From Watersipora subatra (lineage: Eukaryota; Bryozoa; Gymnolaemata; Cheilostomatida; Watersiporidae), in contig NC_088712.1 in assembly GCF_963576615.1 (NCBI RefSeq), positions 9,802,541-9,866,540 on the forward strand: 64,000 bases of DNA, in the 5' to 3' direction. This document shows, one piece after another, positions 1-13,400 of the stretch. How positions within the stretch are numbered: the first letter of the stretch is position 1; each line of letters starts with the position of its first letter. The notes beneath the pieces are model-generated. The model was given only the letters and a program-made list of their open reading frames with translations, made no database searches and had not been told where the DNA came from. Made by a program: the position numbers and the translations under genes.

Positions 1-2012
1 TAATAATTAAAGAATGATTATTTGACCGACCAAAATCAGGTCCAAAATTAGTCATGCTAGGCTATTTATAGAAGGCTGGCACAAATTAAGCCATGACTGA
101 TTGGATATCATATGGTGTGATGAGGGGGTTTGGGCCTGAAACTGCTAATGTATCAGTTATACCTTGACTCACCTCCAACTTATGTATATACAGATGATCT
201 ATAGAAGTAAAAGTAGAAATCAAGGTGAATACAACTAGATGTAGAGCATAGGTGTGTACTGGATTTGCTTCCAAGAAAGCACTTGCTAACGGACCACTTG
301 ATGACTAGTATACATGATTTGTTTGCTTTGCTGTATTGTCCACTCATAAGCTATTTACTTATTTACTTGTACTATATAAAGTACCAGAAATAAACATTGA
401 ATAATACAATATTACATGACTAGAAATACATAATTGCATAAGAGTGGTTTAAAAGTCGCCATGTAAATATGATGTGACAAATAATGCCATAATAATAATA
501 AAGCAAACAGTAAAATAATATAACAGTAATACATGCGTACAAACTCACGCAAGATTTGGCTTCCTTAAAGCCAAGAAACACATAAATAAACCGGTGCTAC
601 ATTGGTCACATATAACATAAATTCTGTAGCAAAAGCTAAAAGGAACAAAAGCAAACTTTGAAATACAGATACTAATTTAAAATACTACATGCATGTACAT
701 ACATGATAAAATGCGTTCTTCACAAAACAGAATTAAAACACATGAACAAAACAAGCATTATTTTATGTACTTATATAAATTGTATAGTAGTATAAGTCTG
801 GATGACAGGCTACTGCTGTAGTAAGCAATTGCTACATTGTAAAATGAATAGTATGTATAAATAAGATAGTTCAAAGTGTGCAAGCAGTAATGGTGGTTGC
901 TTACACAGATGTGGCTGACTGAGCACTGACTCAGTGACCCGGTTTAACTGAGCAAGGCAGCCAGGAATGTTTTGCCGTTAAATGCTTCCTGCCTAATGAC
1001 AAAACCATATGTCATGATTCATTTAAATATTTTACCAAAAAGCATGGTACTAAGGAAAAAAATTCCTTCTATTTAGGAAGGAAAATCTATTAGTCGAGGT
1101 GCTCGTGACTACTGATCGGCACTCTTATGGAGCGTACTCCCTTTATATACAATTATTTACCTGTTCCGGATTATGGAACCAAGGAAGAAAAACTGACTAA
1201 CAAGGAAATAAATAAAACTGCTAATGCTTTTGCATGGTTATAATACATTACAAAAGCACTACAACATAAACTAAAGCAAAGCATAATAGTATTGTAGTAT
1301 TACAAGCAAGTTATTAAAAATATAATAAAAAGAGCAAACACAACATACAGCATATATACATATAAAAATATATACACGAAATAGAAAGACATGGCCCAGC
1401 GTCCCCCACACTTGTAAACAAATGAAATGCCATGCTGCGGATTAGTTGGAATCAATGTTCTGCGGTTTTTGCTTGCCATTTGCTATTTCTGTTACTTGTA
1501 TCATACTTGTAAATCATACTTGCTGAATACAACGAGGGCAGCTGATACCTAGCAATAATAAAGTTCAATTGAATAAAGAGACTCAAATTGCAAATGACAT
1601 CAACCTATAAATTTTAAGACTTTACCAGCAGAATACTAACAGACAAATTCTAAATTTGTCTAAATTCTGCTAAATTCTGATAACTAAAGTATTAAATAAG
1701 GAAGTCATAAAGTTCTATAAGTACAGTGGAATAAGGCTAGCTAGATAGTATTCTACCAACACCATGCATATCATAAAGGGAAGCTGTATGGGTTGTGTAA
1801 ACGCTGAAGTATACTAGAATAATATCAAAAGAATTTGCTGCCGAATCTGTCAACAGTGACACTTCAGCTGACTCTAGTGATGAATTTTTGTGTATGTACT
1901 AAAAGTGCTTGATATTTATTTCTGATGCTTTATCATAATTGGCTGGTAAATCCTACGTAATCTTTTTTTCCAAACTAACACAGAAATGAGCAGAAAATAT
2001 TTTGACTTTTAA
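1..2012. other. Intergenic AT-rich DNA, no gene seen
   Basis: No open frame here has recognisable protein similarity, codon structure or splice-site context. The sequence is AT-rich with short homopolymer runs. It ends at a TTAA tetranucleotide (2009-2012) that is the left target site of the following piggyBac element. Confidence 0.6.
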
Positions 2013-3402
2013 CCCTTTAGCGACGGTCGGCTTACGGCTTGGATAGTACCAGCGGACGGGGGCAATTACTAGGGCGATTTGACCCTTCTACATGACTGCA
2101 TAAAAACTGCAGTAACTTACATCACAACTGTGGTAGCGGCATAAATCAACATGCATGAGAAAGCTGAGAAATTATTCTACAAGCTCATTGTTTTTGCATG
2201 CAATTAGCTTGCAAATGCTTTCCAGCAAACGTGTCAATTTGTTGAAGAGATGATTTTTTATTTTCATGTGCCAACTTCCATTGCATTTTCCAAATTGATA
2301 CGAATAATTGACAATGTTGTACAAATACTACTTGCAAGGATTCATAGGTTCACAACAGTTTGCAAAAAAAAATTGGTCGTCTAAGGGCTTTGAAAGTAAA
2401 GTTATGAGCTCCGATACATTACGGGAGCGCCCCTCGAAATTCTCAGTGCGCGACCTATAAGACAAGCAAAAATTGAAGGCCTGACATGGCCGCCTAAAAA
2501 TCGCAATAACTTGCATGCAAATTGACATGGAGCTATAAATTAATATGCATTGGACAGCTTAGAAATTTCTCAACAGGCAGCCAATAATTTCCTGGAAATA
2601 GTCTGTGATTATTTTTGACAAATTATTAATTTGTCCAAGTTTTCACTTCTTTTTCCATAAAATATCGATAACAAATACATTTTTAAAAGCAATAACTCTG
2701 TGAAAATGATTTATAAAAAGCATCTGCACAGTGTCATATGTTTGCAAGAGTTTGCAAAAAAAAATTGTTTAAGTGCATTAAAAGTAGAATTAGAAGCTTC
2801 GGTGCATTGCGGGTGAAGACCTTCAAAATGCTCATGACGCCATGTCGATAACCCTGCAACAGTCGCCCGACAAGGCAGCTCAAACCTTGCTATAACTCTC
2901 GTGCAATTTGGCATAAAGCTGCAAATGAATATGCATCTGAAAGCTGAGATATTTTTCTACAGACTGAGATTGTTTCCTCCAGACAGCTTGTGAAAACTTA
3001 GCATCTTGAGATCTATATGTTTGCAGTTATGATTTTTTGCATTCAAATTATTATTATGTATTTCTTGAAGCTATATATGTATCAATTTTGCATATCAACT
3101 CATTGCACAAACTCATATGCGCTGCAGCAAAGATTAACTGTTTGTGTACAAGAAGAATGGAGTGGTGGGCCTGTATTCACACATTTGGTAAAGCAGCAAT
3201 AGACAAGAAGCAACATTTATTATGAACAGACACAGCAAATCATGGAGAAATCAATCTGCTTCATTGCAGAATATGTGAACTGAACTCTTTTGATTAGTTG
3301 GCTGCCCTGAAAAGGGCAATGGACAACAAATACAACATATCAATGCAATGCAGAACAAATACAACATATCAATGCAATGCAGAACAAATACAATAGACTA
3401 GA

Positions 3403-4778
3403 GGGGGTCCTACCACACAAAGTTGTCGTCAGAATAGTCACTTTTAAAATCACTGTCGTCACTTTTAAAATCACTGTCACCTTTTTCAAGTTGGTAACCA
3501 AAACAACCTCTTTCTTCACATTTGTTATTTTAATACAAATATCCATTCTGGTGGCACTGGGTTGCGTTAAAAACCTGAAACTTGCTCAGTTTGAACTTAT
3601 GCTAACCAAAAGCATGGCTCAACCAGCGACCTTCACAAACTTATTAGTGATGTTTGGGAGCGTTGCTGATTACTCCGCGAAGAATGACCGCCGTCTTAGG
3701 TTTTTAGGGCTACACTTTTGTACTGAAAATAGACCGAGATTGTCTTTAATAATCACTGTCAGTCACAGACTTGGAAACGGATTAGCTGTCAATGTCGTGG
3801 CATTACATTGCTGTTTACTTCAATTATTTGGCAGTCTATAAATGCTGAACCAGTTGCTTCAAACCAAAACTAGTGAAGTTTCGGTTGAACGTGTTGATTT
3901 ATGGACAAATAATAAGTTAGTAAAGGTACGGCTACACGTAACAATTTTTTCGTTGGTTCTAAGCGAAATCATGAAATGATTGAAACACACAGAACTATTC
4001 TGCGCTGCTAGAATCGTGCTAGTGAGCACGATTCCAGCAGCTTTTGCAATTAGCATAGTCCAAGAAACGTATAATTACACACAATAAAAGTATAAGTGCA
4101 ATTCAACATAGTACACAGGATGCAACTGCTTAGATTGCGTTATGGTATGTAATTATTGTTTGGACGCTATAGCTACAAATTGTTTATTTTTAAATTAAAT
4201 ATCCTTTTTAGCAACAAAAGTTTTGTGGTAAAAAATGTTGCCATCTTTAGCGCAATCAAGTCAGTTGCATCGTATTTACTATGGTGGATTTTCTTAATAT
4301 TTTTCTTGCGTGTCGCATTATGTTCTCGTACTACAGATCTTAAAATTTGCTAGAGTCGTGCTCGCTTACCAACAATAGCGCAACTTGAACAGTTACATCG
4401 TGTGTTCTATGTTGAATTGCTTCGGTACTTTTATTGCGTGTTGCGATACATGTCTTGGACTATACTAATTGCTAAAGCTGCTAGAATCATGCTCGCTAAT
4501 AATTGGTTTAATCTGTTAAAAGCGTTTCGTCGACGAACTCGGTGGGCATGCACAGCTCAAATAATTCTGTGAATTTCGACTGATTAGTTCTGCGTTTTTC
4601 GTGATTTCGGCCAGAACTCCGAACCAACGAAAAATTTGTTACGTGTAGCCGTACCTTTAGTAATCCCACTTACGTAATCATCGTCACCTATATTGATAAA
4701 TGGTCGTCTCGTCTGTCACTTTTTAAATATCCCTGTCGTCGGGTCATCAGAATCGTCACAAAACATGGGAGGACCCCC
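3403..4778. mobile_element. DNA transposon of unknown family nested in piggyBac copy A
   Basis: The segment begins GGGGGTCCTACCA and ends TGGGAGGACCCCC, a short imperfect terminal inverted repeat, and is flanked on both sides by ACTAGA (3397-3402 and 4779-4784). In piggyBac copy B the corresponding sequence is continuous (around 60121-60130), which gives the empty site and confirms the boundaries. No transposase is recognisable; the open frame over 3377-3841 is low-complexity. The 6-bp target duplication does not by itself name a superfamily. Confidence 0.75.
3923..4657. mobile_element. MITE with long TIRs, nested inside the 3403-4778 element
   Basis: The ends are inverted copies of about 38 bp: AAGGTACGGCTACACGTAAC at the left, its near-exact reverse complement ending at 4657. 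Both sides carry TAGTA (3918-3922 and 4658-4662), a 5-bp target duplication. No coding capacity is seen. The interior has homologous stretches at 45166-45728, and a sequence like its right end recurs near 47975-48014, so this is a dispersed family. Confidence 0.75.
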
Positions 4779-4875
4779 ACTAGATGACATTTCAGCAAAT
4801 GTATGTACAAAAGCTTAAAATACAAAGCAATGAAACAGTTGCCAAAACTAAATAAATTACAATTTGTAAAGAAAT

Positions 4876-6540
4876 TTATCTAGCATGGTAAGGAATAAAA
4901 CATGACTTGCACAAAGATACTCCACATGCTAGGCATCTAAATTTAGTTTCGCTTCGTTTATGGGTGCCATCATCATTTTGCCTTGAGCAGCACTTACAAA
5001 CTCTATATTTTGGTTTTCTATTTTTTTCTGGACTATTTAGCACTAGTCGATGAGGGGAAGAAGTTGAAGCGCAAGAACTAGTGTATTTGCGGCAAGATCC
5101 AGTGTATTCAAATATCTGTTCAATTAATTTATTTCGAAACTCTAGGTCAGTTATTTTACAGCCGCTATGTACTCTATAAACTATGACTGCATTATACACA
5201 CAAATATCTAACAGGTGAAAAAATAATTTTTTGTACCATTTCATGGTTTTACGCGCAGCGTTATAATAATGCAAGTTTTGATCTGATTTGTCAACTCCCC
5301 CATGTATTTGTTGTAATCCAAAATAGCAGCGGGTTTGCAAATTTTACCCCCTTAATAATTTACTTTGCCTGTATCTACGACTTCTAAGTTTTTATGCATA
5401 GTTGAAATTAAACAAATAAATTTTTTTATATCTCCAACAGCCAACCATACTATCACCATTAGAAAAACTCGTTGTTTCACCTTTTTTAATAATTTTTCCA
5501 TTACATAATTTTAAATCTTTAGGAACACCTTTTCTTTTGGGACGCAGAGTTTCGCAAACATGAGTGTTATTTTTTATAAGTTCAGCAGCTAACTCTGGCG
5601 AATTATAACAATTGTCCATATATAAGCAACGACCTGTATTCAGCAAACCATTCATTAATTTCATTACTATATTGTGGGTGACTCCTCTGCCGGTACCTTC
5701 AGCTTGCTCTCGCTCATCCCCTATGTACACAGACAGCTTGTGCACCTAGCCAGAGACAGCATCGCAGAGAGCAAATATCTTAATTCCAAATCTGGATCTT
5801 TTAGATGGAATATACTGTTTGAAGCTAAGCCGTCCTTTCCAAGCCAGCAAGCTTTCATCTAAAGATATAAATTTACCTGGCAGTAAAACAGAAGATAACC
5901 GCTCACATATCATGGATAACACATTGCCTAGCTTGAACAATTTATTGCCAGCAGGGTTTTCCGAGTTGTCAGTGAAATGTAAACAGTTTAAAATCGTTAA
6001 AAACCTGTTTCTTGAAATTATTTTCCCAAATATTGACGTAGATAAATGGGGACGGGTAGACCAGTAAGATTTTAGAGTAGGCTTTTTAACAATACCCATG
6101 AGCACAACTAAACCAAAAACTCGCCAAATATCTTTGTCATCGACAGGCTCCCAGGCATCGCGATGTTTTTGAAGGCCATATCTATTTGTTTCGTTAACTA
6201 TTACATTCATGATGGCCGATGTGATAAAAAGTTTTAAATAATCAAGAATACTTATCTGTCCAGGAATTTGACTTTTTACTCCTGCCAAGCTTTCATCAAA
6301 ATGCAAATCTTTGGGTTTTAAGTCGGCTCCTCTTTGAAAGCCGTAAACACTCTCTGTTTCATCGCCGGCCATTTCACTCTCATTTTCGCTATCAGATTCA
6401 CTCTGTTGATCTTCTATTTCACATGCATCGTTTTCCTCACTTTCTTCTGACCTGATATCCTCTTCCTCACTTTCGAACCAGTTGATGTCTTCATCTAAAC
6501 GTACTTTTTTAGCTGAGCTGGAGCAATCACGTCCGTCCAT
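4876..6540 (-). pseudogene. piggyBac transposase, broken (copy A)
   Basis: A piggyBac-family (DDE_Tnp_1_7) transposase read from ATG at 6540 (MDGRD). It has an acidic N-terminus, then the conserved catalytic blocks LDESLLAWKGR, MDNCYNSPELA and a GGVDKSDQ block, and a C-terminal cysteine-rich finger (CKCCS, CLACG, CKSCF) before the stop at 4876. Comparison with copy B shows the damage. A Tyr codon is TAG at 5746-5748. A frameshift follows the MVGCWR block near 5420, and the frame is lost again until about 5330. The family cuts and pastes at TTAA. This copy cannot make a full protein but keeps all three aspartate blocks, so decay is moderate. Confidence 0.9.
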
Positions 6541-7030
6541 GTTGACTAGCTTTCCAAAAAGGAAGAGCAATTTTTTGCAACGTGTTCTTCTTGCACATGC
6601 GTATTAGGGATTACTTTTCAGTCTCAAAACATTACTACAAAACCTACTGAAATTGATGAAATAATTAATTTTATTTTTAAACGCTATTTTCTTAAAAAAT
6701 AAAATATTTTAAAAGAGGTCTATCGTAGACTGATTTCTAACGGGCTTTCACGTGATTCGGGCTCTGAGACATTGCCCGTTTGACGGGCTTTCACGTGATT
6801 CGTCCCCGAAGAGTTAATCGTTTATTTGTATTAGTCACGTTAATCGTTTAATTAATGCGATCATTGTGCAGCTCTAGACAATATACATGGTTTTATTGAA
6901 TGCGTGAAGTGTAAGTGTGAAAATATTTTGACGAAGGAGGCTGCATGAAAGTGTAAACAGAAGCCATCTTGTTCAGCTACGTCCCATTTGAGCCATTTTG
7001 GAAATGGGATTCCAATCTAAGGCGTTTAAG

Positions 7031-7940
7031 TGATGGCTGCGATTAACTGTTCGTTTTTGAGCTTTTAAGAGCTTGTAATCACATTTCCACATATTTTGCA
7101 CCTACCCCACAGCAGAGTAAAACATGGTGAATCTGCTGATATCAAATAACTGTCATGTGAAGTTTGTAGCAAGTCAACCTTTACGCAAAAATTCAGCCAG
7201 ACTAACAACTAGAACGCGTAATGCATTCTACCAGAAGAAAAGATTTAGTTTTACGTATGAACAAGTAATGCCAGCTGTCAGGACTCCTGGCATTACTCTT
7301 GACTCCGGAGTAAAGCACTTATTATTTATTATAATTATGTTTTAAATATACCATATGTTACAAAAGAATATGTTGTTTGGGTGTAGTTACAAAATGATGC
7401 ACCCATCAAGTACCTCAGCGCTAAATCTTTTACAAACCGCTTTAAACTTTCCTTTAGTTGGTCCCTTCGCTTTGTCTCCGCGCTGTGTTCGTACATACCC
7501 AAGCTCACAAATAGCGCATTCTAGCAGAGTCCGAAATGTGTTAGTCTCTAAGGCTAAGCCGATGACTCATTGGGAAGCATTATCGGAGCAGTTTCATTTC
7601 ATACGTACTTTCCGCCGCTACTAGGAAGAAGCTAACGCAACTAAACTTTACCGGTGAGTAAAGGTATTTTTGATTTATATCATAAATCATAGTACAAATG
7701 ATAAATATAGAAAAACTCAATGTTAAAGAAACTGCTGCCTAGGTGTTATTTGTTTTGTTTTGTTATTTTCTACGGCAGTTTCGTGATGGCTGTGATTAAC
7801 TGTTTGTTTATGAGCTTTTAGGAGCTTGTAACCACATTTCCACATATTTTGCATCAACAACACAGCAGAGTAAAACATGGTGAATATTTTGATACCAAAT
7901 CACTGTAATGTGAATTTTGTTGCAAGTCAACCTGTAAGCT
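7031..7940 (+). repeat. Two direct copies of a ~150-bp repeat
   Basis: Sequence 7031-7180 (starting GTGATGGCTGCGATTAACTG) returns at about 7783-7935 with scattered substitutions. Each copy contains a CAGAGTAAAACATGGTGAAT stretch. Related pieces occur at 38763-38820 (inverted) and near 39271-39310, so this is part of a dispersed repeat family. No gene is recognised in 6818-8758; the short open frames here lack family resemblance. Confidence 0.6.
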
Positions 7941-8760
7941 AGTAATCACATTTTATACATTTCTCACCGAATTACTAAAAAGTAGCTAATGTTACAACTA
8001 CTATTCCTGGGCTTATATTTAAAGTTTGTAATATATATGACAATATATATGTGTTGTTTGGTGATTTCATGACACACAGACCGGACGTCTTATAAATTGC
8101 AAATAACTCAAAAACATAGGCATAGCGCAAACAGTAAATAGTTGAACTGAATAATAAAGGAATAATAACTCCAAATTTAAGTGTAATAGCCATTACACAG
8201 CAAACACTAATATAAAGTAGTTTTTCATGAGAGTTGATTAAAAAGGATAAACGTTTTCAAAAAGGTATAATGAGCTAAGCACTATTTTATAAAAGCCTGT
8301 ACGTTTTAAGGTAACTTTCACAGATGAGCCAATGGCTTTGATCGCACTGAGCAGACTGGTGATAGTTTTCAATTAGCAGCCTTTCTGCAGTTAAAATATG
8401 TGTATAGTATTTAAATTAGCAATTGTGAAGCGTAGTTTTACCTCTTAGACACCAACCCCTGCAGTCAAACCTAAACCTAGAATGATCCGCGTCTTAGTTT
8501 TGTAAAAACTGTCTTCTGCTGCTACTTGACATATTTTTAAAGTACTCAGACTGTCGACAATCTATTTGGTAGTGATTACATATAGGCCTCCTGTAGCATT
8601 AATCATCTATACACTAGTAAAGTATACATACACTACTAAAATGGTCTGTATAATGTCCAGACTAAAGTAGTCCATCTTACTGAGGATCGACTGGTCCTTG
8701 ATTAAGTTGCATTCATAACTGATTGCAGAGCTTTGAAAGTGTTGAGTTGACTGCTGATTA

Positions 8761-9535
8761 CAGTAGAACCTCGGTTTTCGAACGACTCGCAGTTCGAACA
8801 AAAAATTCAAGAAATTCTTGCTTCGAAGTGTGAACAAAAATCGGAGTTCGAACGCCGGTATGACGCGTGAGTACGTACGTGAGGGTGGGATGCTGAGCGG
8901 CGTACAGGAGTAGATCGCTCTTGCCGTGACCAACTGTTGTCGCATTGTCCGAGATTAAACAAATGTGTAGCAAATGGGCCGAGTTACAGAATTTCGTCAA
9001 ACTCCACCACCCCGATAAAGCTGCAGCCACCAGAGTCATCAATGACCTTAACGACACTATCATGAACCACTTCCGAAAAGTGCTAAAAAGAAGGCAGAAG
9101 AATGTGTCATTGGATAGATATTTTAAGAGAAAAGAATATCCTGTAGCCGAGTAAAAAATCCTATTCATAATTCTTTTCTTTATTCTTTTTTTTACACATT
9201 CATGTTAGTGTAATCTTTCGTATGGAAGATTACGACAACGCGAACGTTCGATTAGCCTGGGTTACATTTATGTTTATGTTATTTGTGTATTTGCCATTTT
9301 GCTTAACATTTTCTGAGATATACATTGCTTTTTATGTGTTGGTCAGCATTTTAATGTGCAATTTCATGCATACAATAATGTATAAAATACTAAAAAGGTA
9401 AACACTCAGGGTGTTGGAACGGATTAAAACTTATATATATTAGTTCTAATGGGAAAACCTGTTTCGGATCTCGAACAACTCGGTTTTTGACCAACCTTCT
9501 GGAACGGATTGTGTTCGAGAACCGAGGTTGCACTG
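8761..9535 (+). mobile_element. pogo/Tigger-like DNA transposon, internally deleted
   Basis: The ends are inverted: CAGTAGAACCTCGGTTTTCG at the left and ...CGAGAACCGAGGTTGCACTG at the right, flanked by TA at 8759-8760 and 9536-9537. TA target duplications and this style of terminus are typical of the pogo/Tigger branch of Tc1/mariner. At 775 bp it is far shorter than an autonomous element. It retains only a transposase tail, so it is a deletion derivative. Confidence 0.85.
8945..9154 (+). pseudogene. C-terminal remnant of Tigger-like transposase
   Basis: About 69 codons remain open to a stop at 9154. The tail contains FVKLHHPDKAAATRVINDLND and the FRKVLKRRQKNVSLDRYF block, which matches the C-terminal end of Tigger/jerky-type transposases (typically HHPxK...FRxILKRRQKQxSLDxF). 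The helix-turn-helix DNA-binding and DDE catalytic regions are absent. It lies between the TIRs of the 775-bp element and reads in the same direction as its left-to-right orientation. Confidence 0.75.
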
Positions 9536-10315
9536 TACTTGTAATTGCTACACACTCAGCACTCAAACCACTTGTCTGATTAAGCTTTTAGCCAACGGTA
9601 TTTCTTATTTGTTATTTTGTGTACCTAATTGTCTTACAATCAAAATTGAAATGCTGGCCGGTATCCATCATGCTAATAACTTAGTTGCAATTTGCAACAT
9701 TCATTTTAATTTTTTTATTGCTTAGGCTACTATTTTTACTGTCGCACTGTGGAAGCTACAATATGCGTCAAAACCAATCATCGCTGAAGTGTTACATTAT
9801 ATGGCTTGTTACGTTTATTAGTTCAACTAAAACAATGGTAATAAAATGCGAGGGTAATATGTTTCCAGGTGAGCTAAAGATAATTGTTAAAACTGATTAC
9901 ATGTCAATGTTTGATCATGTATATTTGTGGTTAATTGTTGGTAAATGCATTGAGTGTTGCTTTGACCTTTTCTGTTTGGGTTACAAGTGTTGAACCCATC
10001 AGGCACAATTTATTACATGCCATGTTTTCTGTATCAAGATCAATCAGTGGCGAAGTTACTACTTTTTTTCAAAATTAGTTGTGATCTTAATTGGTGTTTC
10101 TGGAGATATAATTGAAAAAAATGGTAATTAAGATATACATGTACAAATATATGTATAAATATAATCTGGTCAAAACTTGAGTTACCTGTCAGAAAATACT
10201 AAGGTGTAATACAAGCATAAATTTACACAACTTGTGTGTTTACTGTCAACTAGAGTCTAGACCATGCAGTCAACTTTGGGATATAGATATTTAAATCATA
10301 TTTGTAGTTTCTATC

Positions 10316-10491
10316 ATGGCTAACATGGAAGAGATTGTTCCACCTGCCGTAGAATGTGGTTTCTGTTTGAGACAAGGAGTAGCTCTACCCAATCCTCGTC
10401 GACTTACCTGCAACCATGTACATTGCCTTGAATGTCTGACTGGCTTCTATGATGAGAATAACATTCTAATTTGTCCATTGGAAGACTGTAG
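10316..10491 (+). CDS. TRIM-like gene exon 1: RING finger
   Basis: ATG at 10316, within ATCATGG. The exon encodes the complete C3HC4 RING, from CGFC through CNHVHCLEC to CPLEDC. The donor is TAG|GTATGT at 10492, leaving phase 2 (176 nt). The second exon supplies one base to finish a serine codon. The translation would otherwise stop at 10507. Confidence 0.85.
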
Positions 10492-13400
10492 GTATGTTGC
10501 TCCGTGATGGTGTTTGTTTCATGTTTGGAAGCTGGTCAATGTTTGATTTACATAAACTCTTGGCATGAATATTCTCTTTAAACAGAGTTAAAAAAATTTC
10601 TATTCAAACTTGAAAATGAATTGTGAAGAGAAAGTTCTTAGAAGGCAAGCGAGTCGGCATCGTTTGTCATTAAATATTTGCCAGAGATGTGTTAATGCAT
10701 GCAAAATGTTCACAGCTAACACAAATGGCTAACACAAACACACCATCATTATTGTAACCACCAAAGACAGATGCTCAACTAATTTGACTCAAGGGTCATC
10801 AACACAATTGCTATGCAAGAATCAAATAATCTTCTTGAGGTGCCAAAGTTGGTTGACATATTGACTCCAAGGTCTTATAGCATAAGACTGGTTTTTTGTT
10901 ATGTCTCTATTCAAGTGCTAGCCAGCAGAGCAGTGGATAAATCAAATTGGATCACTTTTAGCAGCCGAGTGGTCGTTGCTGGGGCTACATAAAAGGTGAA
11001 CAAGCTTTAGGAAAAATGTGGCGGCAGGGTAGGCGTAACTTCTTGCGTCTCCCTGATTACTATGGTAACCACTATGTTGATTATAATTCCTCTGCAACTC
11101 AGTTGTTGCAGAGGAATTGCCAAAGCCTGTAAATAAAGAGAACCAGTCTACTGAAGTTTTAGCTACTCAGACTTTGAAACTTTAGTTGACCAAGGTGGAT
11201 GCCCTGGCCTTGCTAAGCTTCCCAAAACAAATTTACACACATAAGTGAATGTGAGACAATGTTACCGCCATACTTGTAAAGATGGAAGATAATTGTGGGC
11301 TCTGTAATTCAGGATGGAGTGGCACCTTGTCTTTCAACATTTTGCTGCTTTTGTTTGCCCAAGCACATACCAGCATATGTCATATGACCAGGTTTTTCAA
11401 TATGACTAATACAACAACATGGTGTACCACATCGACTTTTCCAGTGGAACAATTTCCTCCAAGATCGGTGATATCTTGCAGACCTAGAAGTGGCTCTGTG
11501 TACCTTCTCATCAACTACCACTAGTGATTATACGTGAGCCAACAAAATGGCAGATAAAGGAAGACAAGCGCAGCTCACCTTTGGCGAAATTGTCTCGGCC
11601 AAAAGAGTTCTTTCTACGTGGCTCAGAGCCAAACATCTTGAGCTGATGTCACTTGCCTGGCATTGGACGACTACCAATGAAGGAGGACCCAACAACTTCA
11701 ACAATATGGAAATAGAGACCATTGGCATGATACTGCTAAGGCCATTACTGACATAGCAATCAATCTAGAATTAGGCCAAGCAAATAAAGATATCCTACAC
11801 TAGGAAGCCAAGCGCTTAGAATACCAGGCCTAAAAGCATTTTCCATTGGCTTAACCTTAATTGTCGGCAAGGATAAGATTAGAACCCAATGGCGTCAAAT
11901 TGCGGCTGACTGGCTCCTCTTGGCATGGCTTGGCATTGAAAGTGCAATGGAAAGTGGACCACATATAAACAGTGAAACAAAAAAAAATATATATATATTA
12001 TATATGTATATATATATATAGGAAACAATTTTGACTATCCAAGAAAAACTAAAATAATATAGAAGGCACTCCTATACCGATACAACTATACAATGGTTTA
12101 AAATTTTGGGATATTAAATTCAGTAAGTCGAAGCGACATAAGTTTTGATCCCACTCTAAACTAAATTGTATCTCCATCATTAACTTTCTCATTGAGTTCA
12201 AAGTAGTGAAAATATGCACGGTAAACTCACTCTAAGAAAATGTTTTTCACATGGACCTGAATGTCATTCAGTTTTTCAATTTTTGTATGCTTGTTACAGT
12301 CAAGTATGTGAAGTACCACTTAACCAGCTGCCAGCATACGATATAGCCAAGGATAAGACGAAGTCATGTGATATCTGTGCAATTAAAGGAAAGGATAATG
12401 AGGAAGCATTTTCTTATTGTCCTCCGTGTGATACAATTTACTGTGTCAAGCATCATGAGGTATGAATGAGTGGATAAATTATTTTTTATTTGAAGTTTCA
12501 ACATCAGGTTTTGGGAAAAAATAAAATTGCTAATAAAAATATTGCTAAATAAAAAACTTGCTGGCGAATTTATCACTTGAAGTTTGTCAGATTTGCTTTT
12601 CCTCTCACAACTGATGACTTACAATAAATAGTTTGTGCCACAGCTAAAGTTCATTCAATGTTGTCAAGGTAATTATTCATAAACAAACATCCCCAATAAC
12701 TGTGGACATTGTAACAAAATGGTCTCAATTATCTATTGATAAGCGATTGGTTTATTAATCTTTTGGTTTCATATCTCAGTAAATATCAGTAGATAAGAAT
12801 AGGTTAGGATAAGCTATTAAATGAGCTTAGCTAATTAAATATATCAATTTGGTTAACAAACTATATTTTTGGTGAGATTTTCTATTTTTAGTGATTTGTG
12901 ATGAGAATTACAGGAGTGCAACCACATTGAAATACTTGGTCTGCTAATTCCTTCAGGGGGTTTATTGCAGACAGCTGTTGTATGGGAAGTGTTGTTGGTG
13001 GCCTAATATAACTCAGCGATTTCATAACTTTCTCTCTCGATGAGCATCTAATTCAACTGTATTTGGTGAACTTTTGGAATTTGTTTTGACACACTTTACA
13101 TTTTAGGTTCATCGAGAGTACCATGAAGAGATTGGAAAAGTTCATCCAACCATAAACATGGAACAGTATGAGCTACTAAAGAGTCAGCAAAGCAGAGTCT
13201 GTGCTGATCATACTGACAAGCCAATTAGTTTGGGATGTGATAAATGTCTGAAGATGATCTGCATTGAATGCATTTGCAAAGAAAAAGTTTGTGATGATGG
13301 TAAGAGTAACGGTGGTCAAAGCATTGTGCATAGATTATAAAGAGAACTCATCAAGTTATAGAGAAAATAAAACTGTCTAAATTAATCTTTAAAACCTTGT

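Larger units (their letters stand above)
2013..6813 (-). mobile_element. piggyBac-type DNA transposon, copy A (decayed, with nested insertions)
   Basis: The left end starts CCCTTTAGCGAC directly after TTAA at 2009-2012, and a TTAA at 6814-6817 is the likely right target site. The same left end and about 1 kb of homologous non-coding sequence occur in copy B (58756-62147), where a transposase on the minus strand also follows. Copy A is longer (about 4.8 kb against 3.4 kb) because another transposon lies at 3403-4778. The right terminus is less certain: its last bases match copy B poorly, and a second TTAA-containing repeat follows within 30 bp. The transposase is broken, so the copy is not autonomous. 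Confidence 0.8.

Noticed and set aside
3377-3841. 154-codon open frame on the + strand
   Set aside because: It crosses the left border of the nested transposon (3403), has low-complexity Thr/Val/Phe content and matches no transposase.
11547-11756. 69-codon frame starting MADKGRQAQLTFGEIVSAKR
   Set aside because: It could be a transposon scrap, but no family pattern is clear and it lies in intron 1 without splice support.
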